Part shown: positions 34,419 to 45,559 of the stretch, in pieces
Position numbering within the stretch: position 1 is the stretch's first letter
Layout of the letters: each line of letters starts with the position of its first letter
Source of the DNA: Deroplatys truncata
Lineage: Eukaryota > Arthropoda > Insecta > Mantodea > Mantidae
Length of the DNA stretch: 64,000 nt
Reading direction: 5' to 3'
NCBI GenBank assembly: GCA_030765065.1
Contig: CM060990.1
Coordinates: 675,179,618 to 675,243,617 of the forward strand
Notes under the pieces: model-generated
Told to the model about the DNA's origin: nothing
The model's database searches: none
The model's input: the letters and a program-made list of their open reading frames with translations, nothing else
Made by a program: the position numbers and the translations under genes

Positions 34419-37170
34419 GGGTAAAATGGGTAAAGATGCCCCACTTTTTTTCAGTACAATATTTTCCTCAATAACAACATATGAGACATGTAATAATGAA
34501 TGTAACAATTCCGGTGATATTCATTACATATGTAAATAAGCGTATTTTTTGTAATTTATAATAGGATAATTTATTATAAACAAAATAAAAACATAGTGTA
34601 AAAGGGCATCTATGGCATATGATTGGTGAAAGACGCACCATTAAATATCTTATGTGAAACAAAGAATTTGAACCTAAAAAGATAAAAACAGAATTTAAAT
34701 TCCTCAAAAATACAGGTTTCTTAATGTCTTCTCTACGAATTTGTGCTATTTTTTGAGGTTTTTACACGTTTTAACACCATTTTGTTTGAACACCTTCTAC
34801 CGCAGCCAATAGAAAATCCTTCAAAAATTGTGCATTTTTCATGTAGACACTTTTTACATGCAGTACACTGTATCCAGTCGCATTCTTCATTGGTGAGATA
34901 ATAGTATTCTTTACACTCTTTGCAGGTGCCATCGTCTTGTTCAGCTTTGGTGTCTGCGTCCTCCGAATCACTGGCAATTCCAAATTTATTTTATCTTCTT
35001 GGAACCTTCTGGGCCTTTGATAGTTGCTTGTTTTTTACCGAAGTGTCTTGCCTTGTTTTTATATTGTCAGGACTCGTTAGAATCTGTCCATGGATGTTCC
35101 TTTTAACTTTTGTTAATTTTGGTTTGGGGACCTTTGGTGGAGGGGACAGCTTCATGAGGATTTTTGTTCGTGTTTCATTAACGGATGCGGATCGATTTGC
35201 AGATGAATCTGTATTTGAACAGGAAGGCTGTGAAAGGACATCTAAATTTGACAAGGAAGAATGAGGTTGCTGTTGTGTCTTAGTCGATTCACTTGAAGTT
35301 ACATCTATGACAGTATTAGGTGCTGAAGGTTCCGGCAGATTTGAATTACTGTTGTCAGATATTGCAAATGCATAATCTGTCATGCTATTCTCATTGAGAG
35401 TATAGATTCCACTTGCCCTGAATCCATTTGTGGCATTAGAATTTGTTGCTGCTTTCCCTAGCAGTGCTCCAAACAGCAAGCGAGTAATTTTATGGCCTTG
35501 GTTAACCATAAACCAGGAATTTCATTCTTCATTGTAAAATACCTTTAACGACTTAAAAAAAGTTCTATCAAGAGGCTGCAGGTATTTGGTGGAATGCAGG
35601 GGGAGGCACAAGAGTAGGATGTCATTGTCTCTTGCGAATTCCAGCATTTCGTAATCATTGCAGTGGGAAGTGTGGCCTTCTAGTATCAAAAGTACTGTGC
35701 CCAGAGGTTTTCGAGGGAACAAATGGTCTCGCAACCAGGTCATAAAAATGGCATTATTGATGTATGCAGATTCCTTGCTCATAATGACCTTGGAACCTGC
35801 TGGTATTCCATCTTCAAATTCGGCTTTTTTGTTCACCTCTTTAAAAATGCACATGGGTGGCAGAAAATTTCCCTCCGCATTGCAGCAAGCAATCACTGAT
35901 ATTGTTTCCCCCTTTTCTCCACTTGTCAATCTGCAGACTTCTTTGGAGCCCTTTGTAGCGACCACTTTGCCTACCTTATTAATCATCTGAAGACCCGACT
36001 CATCCACATTAAATATATGGCCAGGCATATAAGTTAAATTGTGTTCCAACATGGTCCTCTTTAACAAGTTGAAGTACTGATGAATAGCATCCCTATTACG
36101 CCCTTGTGCTCTTGCATCCCTCTCACTGCTTAATGCTAAGATCAGGATGTCCCATAATGAAAGATCTGAACCAGTCATACCCTGCTTGTCCTTTGCTGAA
36201 TTTATTATGAAGGCCTAGTTTTTTACTAAAGGAATATGCCAAGACCCTGACATCTCGGCTAGTGGGTGCAAATCCACAACTTTCAAGCCTCTTTATATGG
36301 TTAACGAGACGAATTTCACTCTCGTAACCAAGTATGCCGTAAGGCCCAAATCCTAGTTTGTTTGTTGAATTGTTAACAATTTTTCTGCGAAGAGTACGTG
36401 ACGGTATTCCATATTGCCTACTGGCTTCATTGACACCCATTTTCTTGTCCCGAACTGCAGCTATAGCAATAGTCGAGATTGTTCACTCCATCTCCCTCGT
36501 TCAGAATTTACTTTTTATCGTATTTTCCCATCTGAAAACATAATGGGCATACATTACTATTTTTGTTAAGCAATTTGCTGCCGTAATAATAAGTTCAATT
36601 ATCTCCATAGGGCCTAATATATGCCAATTGTTTTATTCAAATGTTTTATTACAGTTTTAGCTATGCAAATTAATGGCACACCATGTTATTTAATATAAAG
36701 CGTTTCTTGACATTTTAAAAATATAATTGAATGAAATTAATCACAAAAGCATGTGGGGCTTCTTTGCCCACTCGGTGGTGGGGCATCTACCCTGATCGTG
36801 GCGTAAAGATTCCCCGGTCGATCACGTGACTCACACGTGCATGGTCTGAGATTGTAACACAAAGGCACAGTGTACCAAAGAGTGTTCTTTCAATATACCA
36901 GTTGGTAATTACACACCGTTATTAATTTGCAATCAGTTCATGGTCAAAAATAAATTCTGCAAAACTTCAAGGCTGAAAATAATGCACGCTTATCTTGCAA
37001 ACAATGCAACAACACTGTAAGGGAAACAAACGACGCGACCAACACATACACTACCTCACAACAAACTGCGCTTTCACTGGAGTGGTATGCTGCTGCCATC
37101 CTGAGTCACAATTGAAAAATATCAGAGGTGGAGCATCTATGGCACTGGGGCATCTTTGCCCATTTTACCC
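34419..37170 (-). mobile_element. Complete pogo/Tigger-like DNA transposon, 2.75 kb
   Basis: The terminal inverted repeats are gggtaaaatgggtaaagatg on the left and, as reverse complement on the right, gggtaaaatgggcaaagatg, both continuing into cccca. TA dinucleotides flank the element (34417-34418 and 37171-37172). The insertion site is within repeat A. The internal transposase lies on the minus strand. The ends read as a pogo-superfamily element with TA target preference. Confidence 0.93.
34745..36525 (-). pseudogene. Pogo-type DDE transposase with C-terminal Cys-rich finger, disabled
   Basis: The N-terminal HTH (VNEASRQYGIPSRTLRRKI) is followed by the second DNA-binding segment (IKRLESCGFAPTSRDVRVLA). 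The DDE core shows FNVDESGLQMI (first Asp) and LLILEGHTSHCND, where the second Asp is replaced by Glu (codon at 35678-35680). LQPLDRTFFKSLKVFY carries the third Asp. A Ser-rich linker and a PHD-like finger follow (CKECKEYYYLTNEECDWIQC, then CKKCLHEKC). Disruptions are a frameshift near 36460, a stop and a 1-base shift near 36120-36150, and in-frame stops at 35519-35521 and 34988-34990. Confidence 0.9.
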
Positions 37171-37325
37171 TATGCTGTTCACATCCACACAGACACACGG
37201 ACCTTTTTTCTAAAAATGTTTTTTTTATTCAGGGGGTCTCAAAACATGTATTTTCGGTGAAATCTCGTTATCAAATTTTTGGGTGAAATGCAATACTTCC
37301 CCTACTTACTATACATAGTAGAAAA

Positions 37326-38500
37326 GTAAAAAGTATGTAAATACATTCCAGCAGATGAAAACTGAAATCAAATTGAATCAGTAATTTTTAAAAGAGTGTG
37401 TTACAAAACCACCCTTTTGAGAAAAACAGGGAAACATATCTACACTGTACTATACACTTTTAATTTCCCTTTACTTGCGTTTTAGCCACCAGAGGAGAAG
37501 TAGGAGGAGGTTATTCCTGAGCTACTTGTGGTGTTGGTGAAAATATAGACGAATTTTACGTTCATAGCACTTGTAGAAACTTAGAAGCATTAGCAAAATC
37601 TGACATTGTTGATTGTACAAATTGTGTACTCAAAATTCAAAAGAATACATTTTAACAACGCACTTTATTAAACCACAACTATTTCCTCGCCTTACTTAAT
37701 ATGTTGGTAAAAAGAAGTAATATGATTACAAATATGTTATTCCATAAGGGTGTCCACAGCTGAAATTGGTTCAACATTTCAAAAAATTCAAAAGGTAGTG
37801 TGAAGCTTTGAACCTTTAGCTTCAATTACAAACTATGACCTTTGCTCTCAAAGCCTTTTAAAGCTGCAACAAGCGACCATTTATGTGCCCATAAGCTCAC
37901 GGTCTAATGGTCGCATGGCAGAGCAACGATGTGGAAACCTTGCATCATAAGCTAGTAGCCTGCGCCGTTGTGCGCTCTATTTGGGTCTGTGATCTGTTGT
38001 GGAGTGCAAATGTCTCCACTGGAAGACTGTCTGACCCTCCAATTCCATCAAAATGATAAGAAGCTGACGGTCACACAAACTTGGATAATCCTTGCCACCC
38101 ATTTTTGGATACTGCAAGTTAGTGACCCGGAAAATCCAGAGACCTTCCGGGTCTTTATCCGAAAACAACGCTGGGATTGGACAATCGAACTCTCCTGTGT
38201 TTGGATCTCCCGTATTTACAGACTCCAGGTGTAAAAATGTGGAAGTTTATGCGTTTAAAACATATACATCAAATTGGAGTAAAAAACGATAAGTAGTTTT
38301 AAAAAAAAGTCTTGTTTACTTCCAATGCCTTGTACTCGAATTTGATTTTTCTTACACTTTTATGCACAAACATATTCTGTTATGTAAATTGTAACCAATC
38401 CTGTTAAAACTTATAGTAGAAACTCCGAGAGAATGAACTTAAAACCTGAATACGATTTTTGTTACACTTTTAAATTGGTCAAGATACAGGGCTTTCATTT
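37326..38500. other. No gene seen
   Basis: The small overlapping frames at 37968-38292 are on both strands with no recognisable domain. Confidence 0.5.
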
Positions 38501-39792
38501 TATGAGGGCTGCCCCAGAAGTACCCAACCTAACAAAGAAAACACAAAAATGTTGGGAAAAAATCCTTATTTCTCTACATAATCTCCTTACAGCTCGATAC
38601 ACTTTTCCCAACGATGTTCAATAGCTTCGATGCCCTGTTTATAGTGAGAACCGTCGAGTTCCGCAAAATAGCCATCAACTGCAAACTCCACCTCTTCAGT
38701 GTTGGAAAATCTTTTACCACCAAGCTATTTTTTCAACTCTGGAAACAGAAAATAATCAGAGGGGGTTAAGTCTGGCGAATAGGATGCATAAGGAAGCAAT
38801 CCAAACTTTAACTCATTGATTTGGCCATGGCGATAATGGATGTGTGAACTGGTGCATTGTCTTGAATAAACAGAACTTTCTTTTTCGCTAAATGTGGCCG
38901 TTTTTGCTTGATTTCATCATTCAAATGCTGCAATAAGTTTGCATAATACTCTCTATTGACTGCTTTTCATTTTTGAAGTTAATCAATGAAAATTATCCCA
39001 CGCGCATCCCCCAAAACTGACACCACGACCTTGCCTGCAGATGGTACTGTCTTCGCCTTCTTTGGAGACGATTATCCCCTTTCAATCCATTGTTTTGACT
39101 GTTCCTTCGTCTCAGATGTGAAGTGATAGACCCATATTTCATCCATGGTTATGAAAGACGCAAAAACTTGGCTTTATTTTACCGAAACATCGCCAAACAC
39201 TCGACTGAAACCTCCTCACGACGTTGCTTTTGTTCCATTGTGAGTAAACGCGGCACCCATCTTGCGCACAGCTTTCTCATGTCTAAATTTTCAGTTAGTG
39301 TGCGATGTACACCACTTTTTGAAATGCTTACGATGTCTACTAGCTTGCGCACTTTCAGTCGACGGTCATCCAAAACCATTTTGTGAATTTTCTTCACAAT
39401 TTTTGGCGTGGTCACCTCATTTGGTCGGCCACTGCGATGTTCGTCTTGGCAGCTCGTACGACCTCGCTTAAACTCTGCCACCCAACATTTTACTGTTGTA
39501 AACGAAGGATCAAACTCCCCAGAGTAGAATCTAGCTCAGCTTTAATATTAGTCGGACTAAAACCTTTCAAATGAAAGTATTGTATCGCATAACGATGGCC
39601 AGTTTTATCCATGTTTACAAATTTGCTGACAGAGATCACTATTAGTGGCTGCCAAACAATTACTAAACAACGTAGCATCGTCAAACTTCTAACTTAAACC
39701 TTTAAGGGCGGTGCTTTCTACCATAGTCATTTGTTTGAAACAACAGCCGCTATATATACGTCAGATCGGATACTTCTGGAACTGCCCTCGTA
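38501..39792 (-). mobile_element. Full-length mariner element, 1.29 kb
   Basis: The left end tatgagggctgccccagaag pairs with the right end, whose reverse complement is tacgagggcagttccagaag. TA is present at both borders. Length and ends fit the mariner family. It contains one reverse-oriented transposase copy along its whole length. Confidence 0.92.
38530..39612 (-). pseudogene. Mariner transposase, decayed
   Basis: The minus strand starts at 39612 with MDKTGHRYAIQYFHLKGFSP and a first HTH. It continues with FKRGRTSCQDEHRSGRPNEV, VLDDRRLKVRKLVDIVSISK (second HTH) and LCARWVPRLLTMEQKQRREE. The catalytic half (39180 downward) is broken by many stops, though KYGSITSHLRRR and later a WIASLCILFA-like stretch remain as frame-shifted traces. 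About 345 residues would be expected in an intact protein. Confidence 0.85.
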
Positions 39793-39797
39793 TCTCA

Positions 39798-40630
39798 GGA
39801 CCGTCACGTAGGAATTTTCCACTCGGCTGTTACGTGTGCATCGGCCGACCGTGCGGCTGTTGTAATTCCCCTGACTAAACTAACTATTCAAGCTTCATCT
39901 CTCTCATATATTGTTAATGCCTAGTGTACAAAACTTACTTATGTAAGGTGCTGAAAACGGTGTCCTCCCGCGGATACACAGGCATCGTAACAAGAAAACA
40001 CATTTCGATTCACACGATTCAGTTCGGCCACTGAAATGTTTCTGACTTTGTGTGTTATGTTTTCCATCAGTTCTTCCAGTGTGTGAAGATTTGTTTTGTG
40101 GACTTTCTCCTTAAGGTTACCCCAGAAGTAAATTCGCACATTGTTAATTCTGGGGAACGAGCGGATGTCGAATCTTGTTGAAACCATCCATATGTCTTCT
40201 CTTCTGTCACTGGCGTGGGAACGGAGTAAAACTGTTATATCGGTACCTCTCGGCATTGTCTGTTTGCTCAAAGAAGAGCGGACCTATTATTCTTTTTGCG
40301 CACACCAAACTCCAGTTTTCCTATAGTAATTTCATTAATGCTATTCAGATACTCAGAACACCAGTAGCGAGTGTTCAGAGTGTTCACACGGCAATTTAGG
40401 TGGAACCACGCCTCGTCGGAAAAGAACACTAGCTGAGGATCGATTGCTGCTTCCGTCACTGACAAAAGAAGCCACTCACAATAATGCGCTCACAGTAATA
40501 TGAGCGGAGGGGTAGCGACGCAGGTAATAGTCCAGTGGAAAATTCCCGGGGTAACAATGGGAGTTATAGCAGCAGCGCGGCCGACCGAAGTACTGTTACA
40601 GCCGAGTAGAAAATTCCCGGGAGACGGTCC
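39798..40630 (-). mobile_element. Internally deleted mariner of the 8.3 kb family
   Basis: The ends aggaccgtcacgtaggaatt and (as reverse complement) ggaccgtctcccgggaattt both continue into a ctcggctgt motif. The inside keeps FFSDEAWFHLNCRVNTLNTR (first catalytic Asp) and WGNLKEKVHKTNLHTLEELM, then RNVFSCYDACVSAGGHRFQH to the stop. The segment holding the second and third Asp (present at 8833-9177) is deleted. Confidence 0.82.
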
Positions 40631-41199
40631 AGATATAAAACTAAAGCCCTGTATGATAAAATATAATTCCATTATTGAGGATAAATTGTTACAGAAATTA
40701 TGTATAAGGTTTAATTTTTTTCTGAAACAATCAGAAGAGTAAAAAAAGAAACAAGGTCTATACGCCAGTTTAGTATATTAGTCATTTGAATAAAGTAGGT
40801 ATTATTTTTATTTTTTTCAAAATTACGATTTCTGCTTCGTGTGCAGCACCACATCAATTAGAAGAATAAAAGTAAAAAAAAATATTACTTTCTCAAAATC
40901 TATTAACTATGCAGGAAATTCGTAATAGCAGTGTGTAGAAGTTATATAAAATAAACTATAGTGGGTAGAGAACGTTGTGTCAATGTAATACATTATATTA
41001 TGTCGCTGATGTTAAAGGGAATGGAAAATCATGTCTAGAAATGGTTACTTTATAACTTGTTTAAGGCATATGTTTCAAAAAAGTATGCAAACTACAAACG
41101 ACATTGAAAATTTTGGGTGCGCCAGCATAGAAGTTTGAAAATGAAGCAAAAATTAAAATTGTGGAATTTTAATTAACCACAAACGGCCTTTTTTTGAAT
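40631..41199. other. No gene; small repeat A 3' fragment
   Basis: About 40910-40995 (gtgtgtagaagttatataaa, then gggtagagaacgttgtgtca) matches the extreme 3' end of repeat A. The rest is unassigned. Confidence 0.5.
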
Positions 41200-41474
41200 T
41201 TTTATTTATGGGCGCTCTTTAACTACTTTGGTCATTAGCGTCCCGTTGGGCGTGAAAGACCGGTAATTTTGCTCAGAGGCCTGTTTATCAGGCTTGAGGT
41301 TCTTTTACGGGCCGTAAATCTGCGACACGGGACCATCGGCTTTGCTTCCCTTCCGAAGGAAGCCAATGTAAGGATTTTTACGCCCGAAAAAAACCATCGT
41401 CCTCTGCCGAGGTTGAACACGAGACTTCGGGAACTAGAGGCTAGCATGGTAACCACTACTCCACGGAAGACGAT
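41200..41474 (-). repeat. tRNA-derived SINE, family 1
   Basis: Full-length reverse copy: tail tttatttatgggcgctcttt, body ttcccttccgaaggaagcca, and head complement gaggctagcatggtaaccac. Confidence 0.92.
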
Positions 41475-41475
41475 A

Positions 41476-41822
41476 CAAACAGTCTGCTCTACTAGACTAA
41501 CGCAAGTAAAAGAATCTTAAAACATTCTACTCTACTAGACTAACGCAAGTAAAAGAATCTTGAAACATTCTGCTCAACTAGACTAACGCAAGTAAAAGAA
41601 TCTTAAAACATTCTGCTCTACTAGACTAACGCAAGTAAAAGAATCTTAAAACATTCTGCTCAACTAGACTAACGCAAGTAAAAGAATCTTAAAACATTCT
41701 GCTCAACTAGACTAACGCAAGTAAAAGAATCTTAAAACATTCTGCTCTACTAGACTAACGCAAGTAAAAGAATCTTGAAACATTCTGCTCTACTAGACTA
41801 ACTCAAGTAAAAGAATCTTAAC
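41476..41822 (+). repeat. 43-bp minisatellite, 8 units
   Basis: The unit is acattctgctctactagact, then aacgcaagtaaaagaatctt and aaa. It occurs about eight times with very little divergence and begins directly at the 5' (head) end of the SINE at 41474. Confidence 0.92.
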
Positions 41823-41919
41823 GATGAGCCAGAAGTAATGGGATCTAAATGCTGACGTTGCCAATTTTATTGCTGATTAAGCTGTCGCCTGTTTGTTTTA
41901 TTTATGTAAATTAAATTGC

Positions 41920-42191
41920 GTTTTATTTATGGATGCTCTTTAACTGCTATGATCATTGGAGTCCCATTCTATATTGGGCGTAAAATACCGGTAATTTTGC
42001 TCAGAGGCCTCTTTATTAGGCTTGAGGCTCTTTTACGTGCCGTAAATCAACGACACGAGTCCACCGGCTTTACTTGCCTTCCAAAGGAAGCTATGCTAAG
42101 GATTTTACGCCCGAAAAAATCCATCGCCCTCTGCCGGGTTTGAACCTCCGACCTCGAAAACTATAGATTACCTCTAGACCACGGAGGACGG
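41920..42191 (-). repeat. tRNA-derived SINE, family 1
   Basis: Reverse copy: gttttatttatggatgctct to gaccacggaggacg. The B-box complement gggtttgaacc is retained. Confidence 0.9.
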
Positions 42192-42868
42192 TTGCCAATC
42201 CCAGAGTGTAAAACATTTTCAAATGTTTGTTTCAGAAGAGTTTAGGGTACAAAGTTTAGATAACTCACTCTGTATATTCTCTTCAGCACATTTCGCTTCC
42301 ATTTCCGGCGGATTATATTAACGCCCTCTGTTTGCCGATATTGTTACTTTTCCTTTACCAGAGCCAGTGAATTTTTGTCTCCCAATTCCTCCTTCATAAA
42401 TGTTAATTCCTAAATATATATAGTGTCGTGCTACACTAAATTCTTTTCCTACCTCTGACAACTTTTCTTGCTTCTTAACTCAACGCCTCTCTTCAAAACC
42501 ATGATTTGGTTTTTCTTTTAAGTCACATTTAAAACATAGTATCCACACATTCCATATTTGCCTTAAATGTCTGTTTTGATCTTTGTGATTGGTCAGTTCC
42601 CCATCTCCAGTTCTTATGCAGAATGGATTTTTCCTGTAGAAAACTTTGAGGGTGCAAAGCAGTTGTTTGCTAACTTTGACAGTTATTTCTGTAATAATAG
42701 CAAATTTGTCCAAACTTATAGTTTAATGCTTCCATAAGTTTTTCTCTACCCCTTATTTCCACTTCGGCATACCTACATACAATATTCTCTCTGTGTCTCC
42801 TATTTTCTTTATCCACCTTGTTATACTTACTCAGGATTTCCTTTGATATTGGAAAGTAGTCTCTGTGG
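42192..42868. other. No gene seen
   Basis: The minus-strand frames at 42480-42942 contain no recognised domain. Confidence 0.45.
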
Positions 42869-43200
42869 GTCCTGCGCCGTGGCGCAGTGGGCCGGGGCGT
42901 GGTGCTCTGGTTTCCGGCCACGGAATGCGCACCGGACTCCATCCCACCCTGGGGATGCGGAGATTAAGTCCCGGGTATAGGACCGATGCCCACTCAGCAT
43001 CGTGAGGAAAGTAAGGAGCTGCGATAGGCAGCGACCCCGGTCTCGAGAGCCAACATTTCGGCTGGGGAGCATGAGCTGGCCACATCTCCTCCCCGTATCG
43101 GTTGGATGATCGCCCACCTCTGTTGTGCGTAAGTAGGCGTGAGGCCGGCAGTCGGATTGGCAGGACAAGGCGCTGCATGGGCCGTAGCGTCATAGGGTAT
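42869..43200 (+). repeat. GC-rich SINE-like repeat, family 5
   Basis: It begins with tgcgccgtggcgcagtgggc (A-box-like) and has a weak B-box-like agattaagtcccggg about 80 bp on. It continues GC-rich and ends near cgtagcgtcatagggtata. It contrasts sharply with its AT-rich flanks. Open frames of 113-120 codons on the minus strand are side effects of its composition. Confidence 0.6.
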
Positions 43201-43649
43201 AGTTTTAGCCTCTACGTAGGGATAGATTCATTACCCTAAGCTGAATTTTTCTAAACCACTTTATTTTTTCACAGGAATAAGTTCAGAAATCAAGGAAATC
43301 CTATCAATACTCTGAGGTGATTTTCACCGTGAATTATCGCATATGGTTTAGTGCCGTTGTTTATTCTAATAAAGCAAATTGGTCTATGGATAGGGTGAAT
43401 CAACACGGCAGACCAAAACAAAGTTGTTTGCTTTAGTATCTAAACGAAAAACTTCATCTGTTCTTATATAAAAGATTCTCTAAATATACTGCGATATTAA
43501 TAATTTTAATATATTTTTCCAAATCATAATGAAGCATTGCAATAAAAGCAATAATAAAAGATCTTCTTTTACCCCCAAAGAAAAACGAGGAAGGCAGACA
43601 TTAAAGCAGAACCATTGAGAACCTTAATTTCAAATTTGTTTCTCTTTAG

Positions 43650-43913
43650 GTTGAGATGACCCTTGCTGGCAGCATTAAGATTCTTGGGTATCGATTTACT
43701 GCAACCCAACAACAATGTCAAAGTCATTTACTTCACTTGCTGGCTGGCAGAAGGATGACAACTGAAGACGTTGCTGCAATTCTAACAATGATGATATCTT
43801 CGTGCTCAACACTGGCACGAGGTATTATACGCTATCCAGGTCTGAGACCAATAACACCAAGGATGCTTTCTAAGTGGAATGTACAGAACTTTGTCTACGC
43901 CGTGAAGGAACTG
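43650..43913 (+). CDS. CNOT1-like: CNOT1/Not1-like exon (N-terminal HEAT region), diverged
   Basis: An internal exon of 88 codons, with phase 0 at both ends. The acceptor is caaatttgtttctctttag before 43650 and the donor is ctg followed by gtaagt at 43914. The product includes MTLAGSIKILGYRF, RRMTTEDVAAILTMMIS, LARGI and WNVQNFVYAVKEL. In order and spacing this follows the CNOT1 segment with LGYGF-CAS-EEC, RE(V/I)TA..VARVL.MM, L.(D/E)GI and WNVEVLIDVLKEL. CNOT1 is the scaffold of the CCR4-NOT deadenylase and acts in cytoplasmic and nuclear mRNA control. Identity is low for a gene normally strongly conserved among animals, so a diverged paralogue is likelier than the standard gene. A decaying copy is possible but there is no stop or splice lesion. 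The preceding exon was not found in the window. Confidence 0.75.
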
Positions 43914-44234
43914 GTAAGTAGGGTTTATGCAATAGAGAGGGTAGCACGCGATTAGTTTAATTTAGAAAATTCATAACTCGATACTAAGTTTGCCATAATG
44001 CAGTAACATGATCTAGTTCAACCACTTTGAGAATAACTTTGAACACAAAAATACTACGAGCTAACGTATTTATAGTTTATCTCCTACAGACATTAAACAG
44101 ACCTAAATATAATGTCACGTGTACTACAAGTATAATTTAAGAAGCACGGAAAACCAATTCAAGAATACTCTTTAACTTTGTATTATCCATCGCCCTATTC
44201 AGTATTAATATTGTGTATGTTAATATCAGCCATT

Positions 44235-44565
44235 CAGCTATTTGTTTCAGCATAGCACTAACACTGGTAGTTCTCTCAACTGTGGACATCAGAAGAGAAC
44301 CATATTTGTTTCAGCAGAGCACTAACTCTGATATTTCTCTTAAGTGTGGACAGAAAAAGGACCCTTAAATGTTTCAATATAACAATAACACTGGTATTTC
44401 TCTGAACTGTGGACAGAAGGAAGGAACCTTTCTTTTTAGTTTTGTTTTGGTTTCATAGATCTAACACTGGTAATTTTATGAACTGTGGGCAGATGAAGGG
44501 AAACTTATTTGTTTCAGTATAGCTCTAACACTGGTATTTCTCTGAACGGTGGACAGAAGAACATA
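44235..44565 (+). repeat. About 80-bp minisatellite, 4-5 diverged units
   Basis: The motif tttgtttcag, then agcactaacactggta, then tctctgaactgtggacag, recurs about five times up to 44565. It ends exactly where the giant inverted-repeat element begins. Confidence 0.8.
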
Positions 44566-45559
44566 AGTAGGAACGGAATGAGAGTTCCAGCCCATTTAAT
44601 ATGCAGAAATTTGTATTCATATGCTACTTAAGCCTCCCCCGCCCATAACACGCCCCCTGGTACCTTTTGGTTGCAGCTGCGGTCATATATTTTGTTGAGT
44701 TTAATGGAAAGCTTGACAGGTAAGCAATTAAGGTTGCCCATCACCTTTCAAAATGAACAATAGGGATAATAAATTTTGCTTTGTAACAAAGGCGGAGACG
44801 CCATTCTACCCATTCCATATCTGCACCTGCAACACCCAGCTCTAGCCGCATTGTTTGACGAACACATGCAAAGGAACAAAGGTTGTCCTTCACCTGTCAG
44901 AATGAGCAAAAGGCATAATAAATTATGCTTGTAACAATAGAGTAGGCTGGAGCCACGAAAATAAAGGAGCAGACGTTATTGTCTCAATTCCATTGAATTC
45001 CCATTCAGATGCACTTTTAGGAATGCCACCTGCAACATCCCCACCTCTCAGTCGCATTGTTTGACGAACACGTGCCAAATAACAATAGAACAGGCTGGAC
45101 CCAAGCTAACAAACAGATTGAATAACAAAGGGACAGATGCTATTGTATCCCTTTCTATTGTCCAGAACAAGAGCTCGTTAGAAAGACCACCGGTATAACT
45201 CCCATTCAACTGCAACATAATAAAAGAGACAGTCTGGCATAGCGATTACAAAGAAGCTCGTGGAGGCATTATACCTGGCCCTGTCTTTGTTTGACGCTCG
45301 ACCCCGCCATCATGGCGCCGGCACTGCCAGAGGGTAGTTCTTTATGAGAGCAGCAGTCTTCATGAAGACCCAGGGTATACCCGAACATAGACATGCACGT
45401 TCGTGACAAGTCTTACACATCTACCAAGCACACGAGAATCACCGAGCATAGTTATAAGGTTCTGTTTCTGCAACTATTGACTCTTTTTCAAACAGTGATA
45501 TCAAAAACGTGTTTAACGTATATCATTACATATATTAAATCTCTGTGAATACTTAGATA

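Larger units (their letters stand above)
34304..37325 (-). repeat. Repeat A copy interrupted by a pogo-like element
   Basis: Reverse-oriented repeat A flanks both sides of the transposon. On the left (34297-34416) are tccatgtaaagggtagtcgt and tcgcatctttgaaagata. On the right (37173-37325) are cacacggacctttttt, ggtctcaaaacatgtatt and gggtgaaatgcaatac. Joining the flanks gives a collinear repeat A, as at 15330. Confidence 0.85.

Noticed and set aside
41476..41822. CRISPR-like array of 8 regular repeats
   Set aside because: The units are contiguous 43-bp repeats with no spacers, in an insect-type genome.
42827..43193. Two overlapping minus-strand frames of 113 and 120 codons
   Set aside because: Both overlap a GC-rich SINE-like repeat in different phases; neither shows a domain.
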